Positions 47,489-56,385 of a stretch of DNA of 64,000 bases are shown here, piece after piece. How positions within the stretch are numbered: position 1 is the stretch's first letter; every line of letters starts with the position of its first letter. The stretch is from Flavobacteriaceae bacterium (GTDB taxonomy: Bacteria; Bacteroidota; Bacteroidia; Flavobacteriales; Flavobacteriaceae). The stretch spans positions 1 through 64,000 of the forward strand of contig DQCR01000031.1 of assembly GCA_003533785.1 (NCBI GenBank), in the 5' to 3' direction. The translations under genes and the position numbers were made by a program. The notes beneath the pieces are model-generated. The model worked only from the letters and a program-made list of their open reading frames with translations, searched no databases and was not told where the DNA came from.

Positions 47489-48511
47489 CTATTCGTTGGC
47501 TAGGATTTCTTTGGAAACTATAGGCAAAGCGAGCTGATGCTTTAAAAAATCTAGGGTAGCCTCCGTCACTTCAGGGTAGATGTGAGTGCTCAGGTAAGAA
47601 GTGAGGACGTGATCGGCGGCCTCTGGAAAAGCTTGTTTTTTCTTTAGAGCAGTTGGCGTGCCTAATTGATCAAACATAACCAACATGTCTTCTACCCGAA
47701 CCGTATTATCCTGCAAGCTGTCATTTTTGTAATAGTATCCCATATAAACAGGAACTTTAATCTTGGAAAAGGTGGTTTTGGTCATCGCGGTTTCGAGGAA
47801 ATATTGAAAGTCAATCCCTGCTTCCAAACGAACTTTCCAAGTCCAGTATTCTTTTTTAGCAGGCGTCATCTGGCCCAAATAGAAATAATCCCCTCCAAAA
47901 ACCGCACGCAGAAGATAAACCCCCCACGGTAAGGTAGCTATAAAAGCTCGAGGATCTTTCATTTTAATATTGGGGGAATACAAACCCATCGCTGCCACCT
48001 GAGGAAGATCTCCCAAGGTCAGCGCCAAGGTAGCTCCGTTGGAGGTCGCCAAGATAATCACCTTTTCCCCCAAACGAGACGCTATAGCAAGGGCCTCTCT
48101 GGCGCTCTCTAAATAGGCTTCTAAATTAAAATTCAACATGGGTTCTTCTTCTTGCAGTCCATGATTGTAAAAACGCGGTAAATACAAATTCGCTCCTAAG
48201 CCCTTCGCAACATCGAGATGGAAAGGGTCCCCTTCTTTAGAAGTCGCAGTAAATCCATGAAAATAGACGACACTATAGGGCGTTTTCTTAGGAATGCTGT
48301 CGGCAAAAATAATCTTGGAACGACTGTTGGGACGAATGTTTGGAATCTGATCCTCAGCCGCTTCCACAAAAGCATTCAGTGCCTCCATTTCTGCTGGAAC
48401 TTCTGGAAGGGGTTTGACAAATACTCCGTCGTGAGTCGGCTTAGGACCCATTAAAAAAGCGAGAACCAGAATTCCTATAAAAACTAAAGTTGCTTTAGTA
48501 ATTTTGCGCAT
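47489..48511 (-). CDS. Membrane-anchored alpha/beta hydrolase
   Basis: The 340-residue protein has a single N-terminal hydrophobic segment (about 6-22, LVFIGILVLAFLMG), either an uncleaved anchor or a signal. The alpha/beta-hydrolase body follows: YFHGFTATSKEGDPFH (oxyanion loop HGF), the nucleophile elbow ATSNGATLAL in place of GxSxG, and a C-terminal AADHVLTS with the catalytic histidine. It resembles the serine aminopeptidase S33/lysophospholipase group; the substrate is unknown. It follows ftsY by 2 nt and precedes rimO by 7 nt, so it is in the ftsY operon. Confidence 0.83.
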   Translation of the reverse strand: MRKITKATLVFIGILVLAFLMGPKPTHDGVFVKPLPEVPAEMEALNAFVEAAEDQIPNIRPNSRSKIIFADSIPKKTPYSVVYFHGFTATSKEGDPFHLDVAKGLGANLYLPRFYNHGLQEEEPMLNFNLEAYLESAREALAIASRLGEKVIILATSNGATLALTLGDLPQVAAMGLYSPNIKMKDPRAFIATLPWGVYLLRAVFGGDYFYLGQMTPAKKEYWTWKVRLEAGIDFQYFLETAMTKTTFSKIKVPVYMGYYYKNDSLQDNTVRVEDMLVMFDQLGTPTALKKKQAFPEAADHVLTSYLSTHIYPEVTEATLDFLKHQLALPIVSKEILANE

Positions 48512-48513
48512 CG

Positions 48514-49473
48514 TTAGGCATTAAAGAATGAAAAAACAAAAGATTCGGGATCAAATTGCTGCAGGTCTTCAAGACCTTCTCCCACCCCAATATATTTGAC
48601 TGGGATTTGAAATTGGTCGGAGATACCCATTACAACCCCTCCTTTGGCAGTACCATCCAGTTTGGTAATGGCCAAGGCGTTAACCTCAGTCGCTGCGGTG
48701 AATTGTTTGGCTTGTTCATAGGCATTTTGACCGGTAGAGCCGTCGAGTATGAGCAAAACTTCGTGAGGCGCCTCTGCGACAATCTTTTCCATAACACGTT
48801 TGACTTTGGCCAATTCATTCATCAAATTCACCTTGTTATGAAGTCGTCCTGCCGTGTCAATCAATACCAAATCAGCCTGTTGAGCCACTGCGGATTGTAG
48901 GGTGTCAAAAGCCACTGAAGCCGGATCGCTTCCCATTTCTTGCTTAACTAGTGGAGCTCCTACTCGATCAGCCCAAATTTGTAGCTGGTCAATAGCGCCG
49001 GCTCGAAAGGTGTCTGCAGCTCCCAACACCACTTTTTTTCCCGCTTGCTTGTAGTGATGCGCCAGTTTGCCGATGGTAGTCGTTTTGCCCACCCCATTAA
49101 CACCCACCACCATAATGACTTCGGGCTGGTGTGGCAAAGGAGCTGCAAAGTCTTGCGGTGTTTGAGCGATTTCCGGGCGGATCAAAATTTTTGTGATTTC
49201 TTCGGTAAGCAATTGCCCCAAAGCTTCATATCCGAGGTATTTATCGGCGGCCACTCGACGCTCTATGGCTTCAATGATTTTCACTGTCGTAGTGACGCCC
49301 ACATCGGATTGAATCAATACGACCTCTAATTCATCCAGTAGCGCCTCATCAATGCGAGTCCGTCCAGCAACAGCCGTACCGAGCTTGGAAAAAAAAGAAC
49401 GCTTACTCGACTGCAACCCCTCGGCCAAACGACGTTTTTTTTCAGCAGAAAACAATTTGTTTAATTGACTCAT
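48514..49473 (-). CDS. ftsY: Signal recognition particle receptor FtsY
   Basis: The ATG at 49473 gives 319 residues (MSQLNKLFSAEKKRR); a TTG four codons earlier lies in the terminator stem-loop tail. FtsY docks SRP-bound ribosomes at the membrane. NG-domain motifs: GVNGVGKTTTIGKLAHHY (P-loop), DTFRAGAIDQLQIW, DTAGRLHNKVNLM and TKLDGTAKGGVVMG. The long acidic A domain of E. coli FtsY is missing, as usual in this phylum. It follows the DUF4295-rpmG-rpmB genes directly, with a terminator-like hairpin 14 nt before its ATG. Confidence 0.95.
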   Translation of the reverse strand: MSQLNKLFSAEKKRRLAEGLQSSKRSFFSKLGTAVAGRTRIDEALLDELEVVLIQSDVGVTTTVKIIEAIERRVAADKYLGYEALGQLLTEEITKILIRPEIAQTPQDFAAPLPHQPEVIMVVGVNGVGKTTTIGKLAHHYKQAGKKVVLGAADTFRAGAIDQLQIWADRVGAPLVKQEMGSDPASVAFDTLQSAVAQQADLVLIDTAGRLHNKVNLMNELAKVKRVMEKIVAEAPHEVLLILDGSTGQNAYEQAKQFTAATEVNALAITKLDGTAKGGVVMGISDQFQIPVKYIGVGEGLEDLQQFDPESFVFSFFNA

Positions 49474-49483
49474 ATCCAGATAC

Positions 49484-49507
49484 AAAAAAAGCTACTTTTC
49501 AGTAGCT
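49484..49507 (-). terminator. Terminator/attenuator between DUF4295 and ftsY
   Basis: A 7-bp stem (agctact / agtagct, extendable by A-T pairs) with a 4-nt loop is followed on the minus strand by seven T residues. It lies about 26 nt after the DUF4295 stop and ends about ten bases before the ftsY ATG, so ftsY must be read through it or be started from inside it. Confidence 0.75.
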
Positions 49508-49532
49508 TTTAGAATTTCCCTTAGGAATTTTA

Positions 49533-49685
49533 TTATTTTTTATTCAACCAATCGTTGACCATATCAGGAGGTAAAATGGTTTCGACAAAAGAATACCCAG
49601 AGGAGCCTTCTTTTTTAACCATTTTGATTGCCTTTGTCAAACGCTTGGACCCTGTTTGTAGGGTTGCTACAGATTTCTTTGCCAT
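49533..49685 (-). CDS. DUF4295 small basic protein (ribosome-associated locus)
   Basis: This is a 50-residue, lysine-rich protein (begins MAKKSVATLQTGSKRLTK, ends NDWLNKK) directly after rpmG. It matches the DUF4295 family, found in Bacteroidota always at this place between rpmG and ftsY. Its small size, charge and position suggest a phylum-specific ribosomal or ribosome-assembly protein, which is inference. Spacing to rpmG is 2 nt. Confidence 0.88.
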   Translation of the reverse strand: MAKKSVATLQTGSKRLTKAIKMVKKEGSSGYSFVETILPPDMVNDWLNKK

Positions 49686-49687
49686 GA

Positions 49688-49870
49688 CTATTTAATTTCT
49701 TTGTGAACCGTCATTTTTTTTAAAATCGGGTTGAATTTTTTAATCTCCAATCGATCGGGAGTGTTTTTTTTATTCTTGGTAGTGATGTAGCGAGAGGTTC
49801 CAGTTTGCCCCGATGCTTTGTGTTCGGTGCACTCTAATATAACCTGTACGCGATTGCCTTTCTTTGCCAT
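49688..49870 (-). CDS. rpmG: 50S ribosomal protein L33
   Basis: The 60-residue protein begins [18 protein letters not shown] and ends with [20 protein letters not shown], the usual L33 frame. It has only one cysteine, so it is the zinc-free (C-) form of L33. It lies 13 nt after rpmB and 2 nt before the DUF4295 gene. Confidence 0.96.
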   Translation of the reverse strand: MAKKGNRVQVILECTEHKASGQTGTSRYITTKNKKNTPDRLEIKKFNPILKKMTVHKEIK

Positions 49871-49883
49871 GAGTTCTTTACTC

Positions 49884-50120
49884 TTATTTGATTACGCCCT
49901 GCGCTCGTGCTTCTTTTAATACGGCACTGATGCCTTTTTTGTTGATCGTCTTAAGTGCAGAAGCTTTCAGCTTCAACGTGATCCACTTATCTTCTTCAGG
50001 AATATAAAAACGTTTTTTGATCAAGTTAATGTCAAAGCGACGACGTGTTTTATTCATCGCGTGGGAAACGTTGTTTCCAAACATCACTTTCTTTCCTGTT
50101 ATTTCACAAACTTTGGCCAT
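49884..50120 (-). CDS. rpmB: 50S ribosomal protein L28
   Basis: The 78-residue protein begins [24 protein letters not shown], the classic L28 N-terminus, with [14 protein letters not shown] in the middle. It lacks the CxxC zinc pairs of zinc-binding L28 forms. It is the first gene of the rpmB-rpmG-DUF4295(-ftsY) unit. On the minus strand a TTTG and an ATCCTTTG box, about 17 nt apart, end four bases before the ATG and may be its promoter. Confidence 0.96.
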   Translation of the reverse strand: MAKVCEITGKKVMFGNNVSHAMNKTRRRFDINLIKKRFYIPEEDKWITLKLKASALKTINKKGISAVLKEARAQGVIK

Positions 50121-50203
50121 ATCTCAAAGGATTTGCATTAAATCGGAGGCAAATTTACATTTTATTCTAGGAGTATCAAAAACATATGAATAAAAATAAA
50201 AGC

Positions 50204-51457
50204 TTATTCACCCTTAACAACTAGTGCTTTAAATAACAGCTCAAACGCTTTATTTACGGTCTTTTGAATCACTCGTTCCCGATTGTTTCCCATCACAAAT
50301 CGAAAACTTTCCACCCCCTTTGGCGTCGCCAGCCCAACAAACACCGTTCCTACTTCTGCTCCGCCTTCCAAGGCGGTGGGTCCCGCATTGCCTGTGGTGG
50401 CAAGCGCATAGTCGGCCCCCATTTGTTGTTGAATCCCCTGAGCCATGGTTTTGGCCACCGCTGCACTCACCACACCTTCTTTTTCAATCAACGCTTCGGG
50501 AACTCCCAATAGGGCGGTTTTGGCTGCAGTGGCATAAGTTACTCCCCCACCTAGAAAAAAACCGGAAGCCCCCGGATGGGTCGTGATTCTAGCAGCAATG
50601 GCTCCTCCAGTACAGCTTTCTGCTACCGCAAGCGTTTGGCCTCGCTGTCGTAACTGATTTCCAATCAGAACTTCAATGGGTTCGTCTTCTTCCTCTCCAT
50701 AATATATGTCTGCAATCAATGGGCGTAGCTTGGCCACTTCGGCATCCACTTGTTCTTGCAATCGGTCGGGATTGGGCCCTTTCGTAGAGAGTCGGAGACG
50801 GACGCGTCCCAGGCTCGGCAAATAGGCCAATTTGATGGACGAAGGCAGTTGAGCTTCCCAATCGGCGATGCGATCTGCAATGACACTCTCCCCTAGCCCA
50901 TAGGTCAAAATGGTTTTATGAAAAATATGGGGCGTTTCAAATTTTTCTTGAAGGGCGGGTAGAATCTCGTTTTTCATTAGAGATTTCATTTCGTAGGGCA
51001 CGCCTGGCATGGAAATCACCACCACGTCCTCGGCCTCAAACCACATCCCCGAGGCAGTTCCTATTTGGTTTTTAAAAATCTTAGCTTTCTCAGGAAGCTG
51101 GGCTTGGGCTCGGTTGGAATCGGAAATGGGAGTAGGAACGTATTTTTCAAACAAGGCTTCAATATGAGAAAGAATCTCAGGATACCAGACTAGCTGATCA
51201 TTAAAATAATCAGTTAATGTATGTTTGGTTACATCATCATTAGTGGGGCCCAAACCTCCCGTAAGCAGTAAGATATCTGCCCTCTTTCTGGCTTCTTCCA
51301 ACGTCTTTTTAATCGTATCGGGGTCATCGGATATCGAGGTGATTTGAACGATTTCAACGCCAATGTTATTCAAAGCTTTGGATAAAAAAGCGGCGTTGGT
51401 ATTGACAATTTGACCGATCAAAATTTCGTCTCCAATAGTAATTAATTCAGCGGTCAT
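50204..51457 (-). CDS. cinA: CinA-family protein (competence/damage-inducible protein A)
   Basis: The 417-residue two-domain protein has an N-terminal MoCF/COG1058 domain (AELITIGDEILIGQIVNTNAAF, LLTGGLGPTNDDVT), linked to ADP-ribose pyrophosphatase activity, and a C-terminal PncC domain (about 255-417; VAESCTGGAIAARIT, TTGNAGPTAL) that deamidates nicotinamide mononucleotide in NAD salvage. Both motif sets are intact. The start overlaps the FAH-family stop by ATGA. The 83-nt gap to rpmB shows no stem-loop. Confidence 0.94.
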   Translation of the reverse strand: MTAELITIGDEILIGQIVNTNAAFLSKALNNIGVEIVQITSISDDPDTIKKTLEEARKRADILLLTGGLGPTNDDVTKHTLTDYFNDQLVWYPEILSHIEALFEKYVPTPISDSNRAQAQLPEKAKIFKNQIGTASGMWFEAEDVVVISMPGVPYEMKSLMKNEILPALQEKFETPHIFHKTILTYGLGESVIADRIADWEAQLPSSIKLAYLPSLGRVRLRLSTKGPNPDRLQEQVDAEVAKLRPLIADIYYGEEEDEPIEVLIGNQLRQRGQTLAVAESCTGGAIAARITTHPGASGFFLGGGVTYATAAKTALLGVPEALIEKEGVVSAAVAKTMAQGIQQQMGADYALATTGNAGPTALEGGAEVGTVFVGLATPKGVESFRFVMGNNRERVIQKTVNKAFELLFKALVVKGE

Positions 51458-52065
51458 TTGACTTTTAGTTCAAGTAGTTTTTGACCATTCAAATAGCCTT
51501 CAAGTTGGTCGTTTTCTTTCACTGGCCCTACTCCTGCTGGGGTTCCGGTAAATAAAATATCTCCTATTTTAAGGGTGAAATATTCGGATACATAGGCGAT
51601 TAATTGATCTATGGAATACAACATCAGTTGGGTGTTTCCTTGTTGCACTGTATTTCCGTTTTTGGTGAGCTCAAAATCGAGTTGTTGAAGGTTTTCAAAA
51701 GATCCTTTGGGCAGCCAATCTCCTACTACAGCAGCCCCATCAAAAGCCTTAGCTTTTTCCCAAGGCAAGCCTTTGGATTTGAGCTTATTTTGTAGATCGC
51801 GCGCCGTAAAATCAATTCCAACACTGAGCTGATCGTAATACTTATGGGCAAACTGTTCTTGAATGTGTTTCCCAATGCGATTGATTCGAACAATAATTTC
51901 AATTTCATGGTGAATTTCTGAGGAAAAATCGGGGAGATAAAAGGGCGTATTTCGTTGTCCAATCGTCGTGTCGGGTTTGAGAAAGAGTACGGGTTCTGAA
52001 GGGCGCTCATTTTGGAGTTCCTCAATATGGTCTGCATAATTTCGACCCACACAAATGATTTTCAT
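51454..52065 (-). CDS. Fumarylacetoacetate hydrolase-family protein
   Basis: The ATG at 52065 gives 203 residues (MKIICVGRNYADHIEEL). The family acid residues are present in EIHHEIEIIVRI (metal-binding ExE) and GIDFTARDLQNKLKSKGLPWEKAKAFDG. The size and sequence match the YcgM/FAHD1-like branch, which acts as acylpyruvase or oxaloacetate decarboxylase; the substrate is not certain. It starts 4 nt after the exonuclease stop and overlaps cinA by ATGA. Confidence 0.88.
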   Translation of the reverse strand: MKIICVGRNYADHIEELQNERPSEPVLFLKPDTTIGQRNTPFYLPDFSSEIHHEIEIIVRINRIGKHIQEQFAHKYYDQLSVGIDFTARDLQNKLKSKGLPWEKAKAFDGAAVVGDWLPKGSFENLQQLDFELTKNGNTVQQGNTQLMLYSIDQLIAYVSEYFTLKIGDILFTGTPAGVGPVKENDQLEGYLNGQKLLELKVK

Positions 52066-52069
52066 GCGA

Positions 52070-52840
52070 TCAGCCTTGGTTGAACTTGCGTAAACGAATC
52101 TGGGTGAGAACTTTCTTGGTATAACGAGGAAAGTCAGCATTCATGAGCCATCCAAAATAGCCTTGTTCTTTTTCAAGGACCTCATCCACCGTCTTCCCCT
52201 TGTGTTTGCCAAACGAAAAGCACTCTTTTCCTTCTTTATTATAGACGATGAAACCCGCCAAATCGGCCGATTTTCTCCGAGAAGTAAAAGTGTTGAGAAA
52301 GTCTACCGAAGGTTCTAATTCCTCATAGCGCTTCAATTGGGCTTTTAAAACATCAAAAGTAGCACGGGTGTCGGCCATAGCAGAATGTGCATCGGTAAGA
52401 TCTTTTTGGCAGTAAAACTTCAGGGCAGCAGTGAGGGTTCGCTGCTCCATTTTGTGAAAAATGGTTTGTACATCCACGGTTTTGAGGTTTTTCATGTCAA
52501 AATCAAATTCGGCTCGAAGCATTTCTTCAGCCAACAATGGGATGTCAAAACGGTCGGAATTGTAACCGGCCAAATCACAGTGGATAATAAAGTTACTTAT
52601 TTCGGAAGCCAATTGTTTGAATGTGGGCGCATCGGCTACTTTTTCATCTGTGATTCCGTGCACCGCAGCAGCCTCTGCTGGTATTTTCATTTCCGGGTTG
52701 ATCAACCATAATTTTTCTTCTTGACTGCCATCGGGAAGAATTTTGAGAACCGCCATTTCTACGATGCGGTCATTGGTAATATTTACCCCAGTAGTTTCGA
52801 GGTCAAAAAAGCAGATTGGACGGGTGAGTTTAAGATTCAT
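52070..52840 (-). CDS. DEDDh 3'-5' exonuclease (DnaQ-like)
   Basis: The 256-residue protein has the four DEDDh carboxylates: FFDLETTGV (Asp and Glu), the NSDRFDIPLLAEE motif (Asp), and DAHSAMADTRAT (His and Asp). After the exonuclease domain (1-180) comes a short C-terminal domain with FSFGKHKGKTVDEV and YFGWLMNADFP, found in exodeoxyribonuclease X-type and Bacteroidota relatives, likely nucleic-acid binding. It could serve in DNA repair or as a proofreading-like subunit. It sits 3 nt after the E2 gene. Confidence 0.9.
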   Translation of the reverse strand: MNLKLTRPICFFDLETTGVNITNDRIVEMAVLKILPDGSQEEKLWLINPEMKIPAEAAAVHGITDEKVADAPTFKQLASEISNFIIHCDLAGYNSDRFDIPLLAEEMLRAEFDFDMKNLKTVDVQTIFHKMEQRTLTAALKFYCQKDLTDAHSAMADTRATFDVLKAQLKRYEELEPSVDFLNTFTSRRKSADLAGFIVYNKEGKECFSFGKHKGKTVDEVLEKEQGYFGWLMNADFPRYTKKVLTQIRLRKFNQG

Positions 52841-52843
52841 AGA

Positions 52844-54181
52844 TTAGATAGGGGCCGCTTCGTCCCATTGTTCGAGATAATTGGCTACGTTTTTGACAAA
52901 TTGACCTCCTGTAGCTCCATTGATGATCCGGTGGTCGTAACTGTGTGATAAAATAAGCTTGCGGCGGATTCCAATAAAATCGCCTTCGGGCGTTTCGATG
53001 ACAGAAGGCATTTTTCGAATGACGCCTACCGCTAAAATGCCTACCTGAGGCTGGTTGATTATTGGTGTACCCATTATGGAACCAAAGTTACCAACATTGG
53101 TCACCGTGTAGGTGCCATCTTGCACTTCTTCTGGCTGCAATTGATTCGTACGGGCTCTTTGGGCGAGATCATTCACCGCTTTGGACAAACCAAAAAGATT
53201 CAAATGATCTGCGTTTTTTATGACAGGGACAATCAAATTACCATCGGCCAAAGCCGTGGCCATCCCAATATTGATAGCTCCTTTTTGTATGATTTGGTCT
53301 CCATCTATCGAACTGTTGAGCTGGGGGAAATCCCGGAGCGCCTTGAGAACGGCAGTGATAAATAAGGGGGTGAAGGTAAGTTTCTCTCCGGTGCGTTCTA
53401 AGAATTTATTTTTTATTCTTTCTCGCCATTCCCACAATTCCGTTACATCGGCTTCTACAAAAGACTGGACATGAGCCGATGTTTCCTTGCTGTGCAGCAT
53501 ATGCGCTGCCACTAATTTACCCATTCGAGTCATCTCAATGATTTGATCTTGCCCACTAGCTGTTTGAGTAGGAATCTTGGCAGCTGGTCTTTCTTTCACA
53601 GAAGGAGTTGGGATGACAGGAGATTCCGTTCCGGTCGAGGCACGTTGTTCTATATAAGCTAGAATATCTTTTTTGGTCACCCTATTATTTTGCCCCGTCC
53701 CTGAAATGGTGTCGAGTTCTTCTTGTTTGATGTTTTCTTGGACTGCAATGTTTTTGACCAAAGGAGAATAGAATCGTTTCTCATTGGAAACTACAGGTTG
53801 GATTTGTTCTTTGAGCTGAACGATTTCCTTAGCTACTTCTGCAGCGGCTTGGACGGTATCTTCTTGCTCCCCTACAACTACTTCTACTTGGGGTTCTACG
53901 GGTATTGCCTTTTGTTCAGATTCCATAGCTGGATCGAGATCCTCCGTCTCTATAACTGCCAAAACTTCCCCGACCTTCACCACCTGATCCACTTCAAAGT
54001 TTTTGGACAATAATACACCGGTAACCTCCGAAGGCACATCAGAGTCTACTTTATCCGTTGCGATTTCAACTACAGCGTCATCAATCTCAATGGGATCGCC
54101 AACCTCTTTGAGCCAAGAAGTTATCGTAGCCTCTGCGACGCTCTCGCCCATTTTGGGGAGTTTTAATTCGAACTTTGCCAT
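52844..54181 (-). CDS. 2-oxoacid dehydrogenase E2 (dihydrolipoyl acyltransferase)
   Basis: The ATG at 54181 gives 445 residues (MAKFELKLPKMGESV). Domain order: one lipoyl domain (1-80, lipoyl Lys44 in EIATDKVD), a flexible acidic linker, an E1/E3-binding domain (about 145-185, FYSPLVKNIAVQ), and the acyltransferase core. Best guess is the branched-chain or mixed 2-oxoacid complex. In the catalytic HxxxDG motif it reads His417-RII-Asn421-Gly, so the aspartate is replaced by asparagine. Probably in one transcript with the exonuclease, FAH and cinA genes; E1 and E3 are not here. Confidence 0.9.
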   Translation of the reverse strand: MAKFELKLPKMGESVAEATITSWLKEVGDPIEIDDAVVEIATDKVDSDVPSEVTGVLLSKNFEVDQVVKVGEVLAVIETEDLDPAMESEQKAIPVEPQVEVVVGEQEDTVQAAAEVAKEIVQLKEQIQPVVSNEKRFYSPLVKNIAVQENIKQEELDTISGTGQNNRVTKKDILAYIEQRASTGTESPVIPTPSVKERPAAKIPTQTASGQDQIIEMTRMGKLVAAHMLHSKETSAHVQSFVEADVTELWEWRERIKNKFLERTGEKLTFTPLFITAVLKALRDFPQLNSSIDGDQIIQKGAINIGMATALADGNLIVPVIKNADHLNLFGLSKAVNDLAQRARTNQLQPEEVQDGTYTVTNVGNFGSIMGTPIINQPQVGILAVGVIRKMPSVIETPEGDFIGIRRKLILSHSYDHRIINGATGGQFVKNVANYLEQWDEAAPI

Positions 54182-54240
54182 AGCGATTGTTAGGGCATAA
54201 AAGTACAAAATCTAAGCCACACTCTCCGGCTTGATTTGGA

Positions 54241-54858
54241 TTACTGGCGAATGGATTTTTCGTAGGGAAGGCGCGTATTTATGCTCCTAGCAAGAGTGAC
54301 TTCATCCGTGTATTCTAATTCTTCCCCAACGGCAATTCCACGTGCAATGGTACTCATTCCTACGGAATATTTACTGAGTAATTTAAACATGTAGAAGCTG
54401 GTGGTATCAGCTTCCATGGTGGCACTAAGGGCAAAAATCACTTCTGTAATTGCCCCAGTAGCTACTTTGGTCGTCAGCGAGTCTAGGGTCAAATCCTGAG
54501 GCCCAATCCCATCCATTGGAGAGATGAGCCCTCCTAAGACATGGTAATACCCTTTGAACTGGCCTGTAGCTTCAATGGCCATGACATCTCGTATGTCTTC
54601 CACCACGCACAATTGTGCGGCCTTACGAGAGGGGTTGGAACAAATTTCACAACGGGGAGCATCCGATAAATTATGGCATTGTTCGCAAAAATTGATACGT
54701 TCTCGAAAGGTGGACAAAGCCAAAGCCAGTCGTTGGGTATGGCTTTCCGGTTGTTTGAGCAGGTGCAGCGCCAATCGAAGGGCGGTTCGCCTTCCGATTC
54801 CAGGCAACTGAGCGATTTCTTCAACGGCTTTCTCGAGGAGTTGGGAAGAAAATTCCAT
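54241..54858 (-). CDS. recR: Recombination protein RecR
   Basis: The ATG at 54858 gives 205 residues ([20 protein letters not shown]). RecR with RecF/RecO loads RecA at gaps. Features: helix-hairpin-helix [16 protein letters not shown], four-cysteine zinc finger [16 protein letters not shown], Toprim domain [18 protein letters not shown] and the C-terminal Walker B-like region. Length is standard. A TATTTTTG box ends three bases before the ATG, implying a leaderless mRNA. It runs divergently from the symporter gene. Confidence 0.96.
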   Translation of the reverse strand: MEFSSQLLEKAVEEIAQLPGIGRRTALRLALHLLKQPESHTQRLALALSTFRERINFCEQCHNLSDAPRCEICSNPSRKAAQLCVVEDIRDVMAIEATGQFKGYYHVLGGLISPMDGIGPQDLTLDSLTTKVATGAITEVIFALSATMEADTTSFYMFKLLSKYSVGMSTIARGIAVGEELEYTDEVTLARSINTRLPYEKSIRQ

Positions 54859-54861
54859 AGC

Positions 54862-54869
54862 CAAAAATA
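54862..54869 (-). promoter_or_regulatory. Candidate -7 box of recR (TATTTTTG), three bases from the ATG
   Basis: This is an exact TAnnTTTG match on the minus strand; only GCT separates it from the recR ATG at 54858. No convincing -33 box is seen. Confidence 0.45.
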
Positions 54870-54918
54870 GGAAATTTATAGTAGGTACATTTTTCTATCT
54901 TTAAACAAATCATCCGTT

Positions 54919-56385
54919 ATGCTATCCCCTGTCATTCTTTTAGGGTTGATCCTTTCTTATTTTACTATTTTGATTATTATATCCTATTGGACAGGGCGGC
55001 AGGATAACAATCAAGTTTTCTACCAAGCCAATAGAAATGCTCCTTGGTACTTGGTTGCTTTTGGTATGGTGGGTGCATCCCTCTCTGGGGTTACTTTTAT
55101 CTCTGTTCCTGGCTGGGTAGCAGATACGCAACTCACCTATTTTCAAGTAGTCATTGGCTATCTGTTGGGATATTGGGTTGTTGCCTTTGTACTCCTACCC
55201 CTCTACTATCGCTACCAAATCACTTCTATTTATGAATACTTGGGTCAACGCTTGGGGGCTCAAAGTCATTTTACGGGTGCTGCTTTTTTCTTTGTCTCTC
55301 GGGTTTTGGGAGCTGCTTTTCGCTTGTTTCTTGTCGCCCTTGTCTTGCAGCAATTTATTTTTGACCCATGGGGTATTCCCTTCGAAGTCACGGTTGTATT
55401 ATCCATCCTTTTGATTTGGCTCTACACCTTCAAAGGGGGAATTCAAACAATCATATGGACCGATACACTGCAGACCCTCTTGATGCTTGTTGCCGTAGTA
55501 CTTTCTATCGTCTATCTGCTTCAAGCCATGGATTTATCCTTGGTGGATTTCTTTGAATCGGAAGTGTTCAAACAGTATGATCGTGTCTGGGTGACCGATA
55601 ATCTCCTTGCCCGGAATTATTTTTTAAAATCCCTTCTAGGTGGTGCTTTCATTACCATCTGTATGACCGGTTTAGACCAAGACATGATGCAAAAAAATTT
55701 AAGTTGCCGTAATCTTAAAGACGCCCAAAAAAACATGGTGAGTTTTAGCTTCGTATTGGTCGTTGTTACTTTCTTATTTCTGTTACTGGGTATCCTTCTC
55801 TACAGTTATGCCCAACAGCAGGGTATCGCAGTCCCCACGGTAAATGGCAAGCCCAACACAGACCTTCTTTTTCCTGAAATTGCTTTAAATGAAGGCGTAG
55901 GGATTGGAGTTGCCGTAACTTTTTTGTTGGGGCTCATTGCTGCGGCCTACAGCAGTGCAGATAGTGCATTAACGTCATTGACCACTTCGTTTTGTGTGGA
56001 TTTTTTAAACTTAAATGAAAGGCCAGAATCAGAGCAAATTCGCGTTCGAAAAAAAGTACATATTGGAATGAGCCTTGCATTGATTGTTGTAGTTATAGTT
56101 TTTAAATATGTGTTGGATCGCAATGTCATCGATGGCTTATTAACGGTGGCCTCCTATACCTATGGCCCCTTGCTGGGCCTATTTGCTTTCGGGATGTTCA
56201 CTCCTTATCAGGTACAGGGAAGAAAAGTGCTCGGTGTAGCGCTCACCGCTGTTGCCTTAATTTTTGGCTTAGGACAGATTCCTAGTTCGGCTCTGGGAGG
56301 ATACGAAATTGGCTACGAGTTGCTACCGCTCAATGGACTTCTAACCTTTATTGGTTTAGTATTGATCCGTCGAAAGGAGGACTAA
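54919..56385 (+). CDS. Sodium/solute symporter (SSS family)
   Basis: The 488-residue membrane protein has about 13 hydrophobic segments. SSS family signs: the N-terminal YWTGRQDNNQVFYQANRNAPWYLVAFGMVGASLSGVTFISVPG (TM1-2), YEYLGQRLG, the sodium-site helix AAYSSADSALTSLTTSFCVDFL and the middle GLDQDMMQKNLSCR. It imports an organic solute (sugar, amino acid or vitamin) with sodium; the solute is not evident. Marine lifestyle fits. Its last 30 nt overlap the convergent CoA-binding gene. Confidence 0.9.
   Translation: MLSPVILLGLILSYFTILIIISYWTGRQDNNQVFYQANRNAPWYLVAFGMVGASLSGVTFISVPGWVADTQLTYFQVVIGYLLGYWVVAFVLLPLYYRYQITSIYEYLGQRLGAQSHFTGAAFFFVSRVLGAAFRLFLVALVLQQFIFDPWGIPFEVTVVLSILLIWLYTFKGGIQTIIWTDTLQTLLMLVAVVLSIVYLLQAMDLSLVDFFESEVFKQYDRVWVTDNLLARNYFLKSLLGGAFITICMTGLDQDMMQKNLSCRNLKDAQKNMVSFSFVLVVVTFLFLLLGILLYSYAQQQGIAVPTVNGKPNTDLLFPEIALNEGVGIGVAVTFLLGLIAAAYSSADSALTSLTTSFCVDFLNLNERPESEQIRVRKKVHIGMSLALIVVVIVFKYVLDRNVIDGLLTVASYTYGPLLGLFAFGMFTPYQVQGRKVLGVALTAVALIFGLGQIPSSALGGYEIGYELLPLNGLLTFIGLVLIRRKED

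Noticed and set aside
50140..50170. Inverted repeat ATTTGC...GCAAAT upstream of rpmB as a regulator site or riboswitch
   Set aside because: Arms are only 6 bp, overlap the probable -33/-7 promoter boxes and may be chance in AT-rich DNA.
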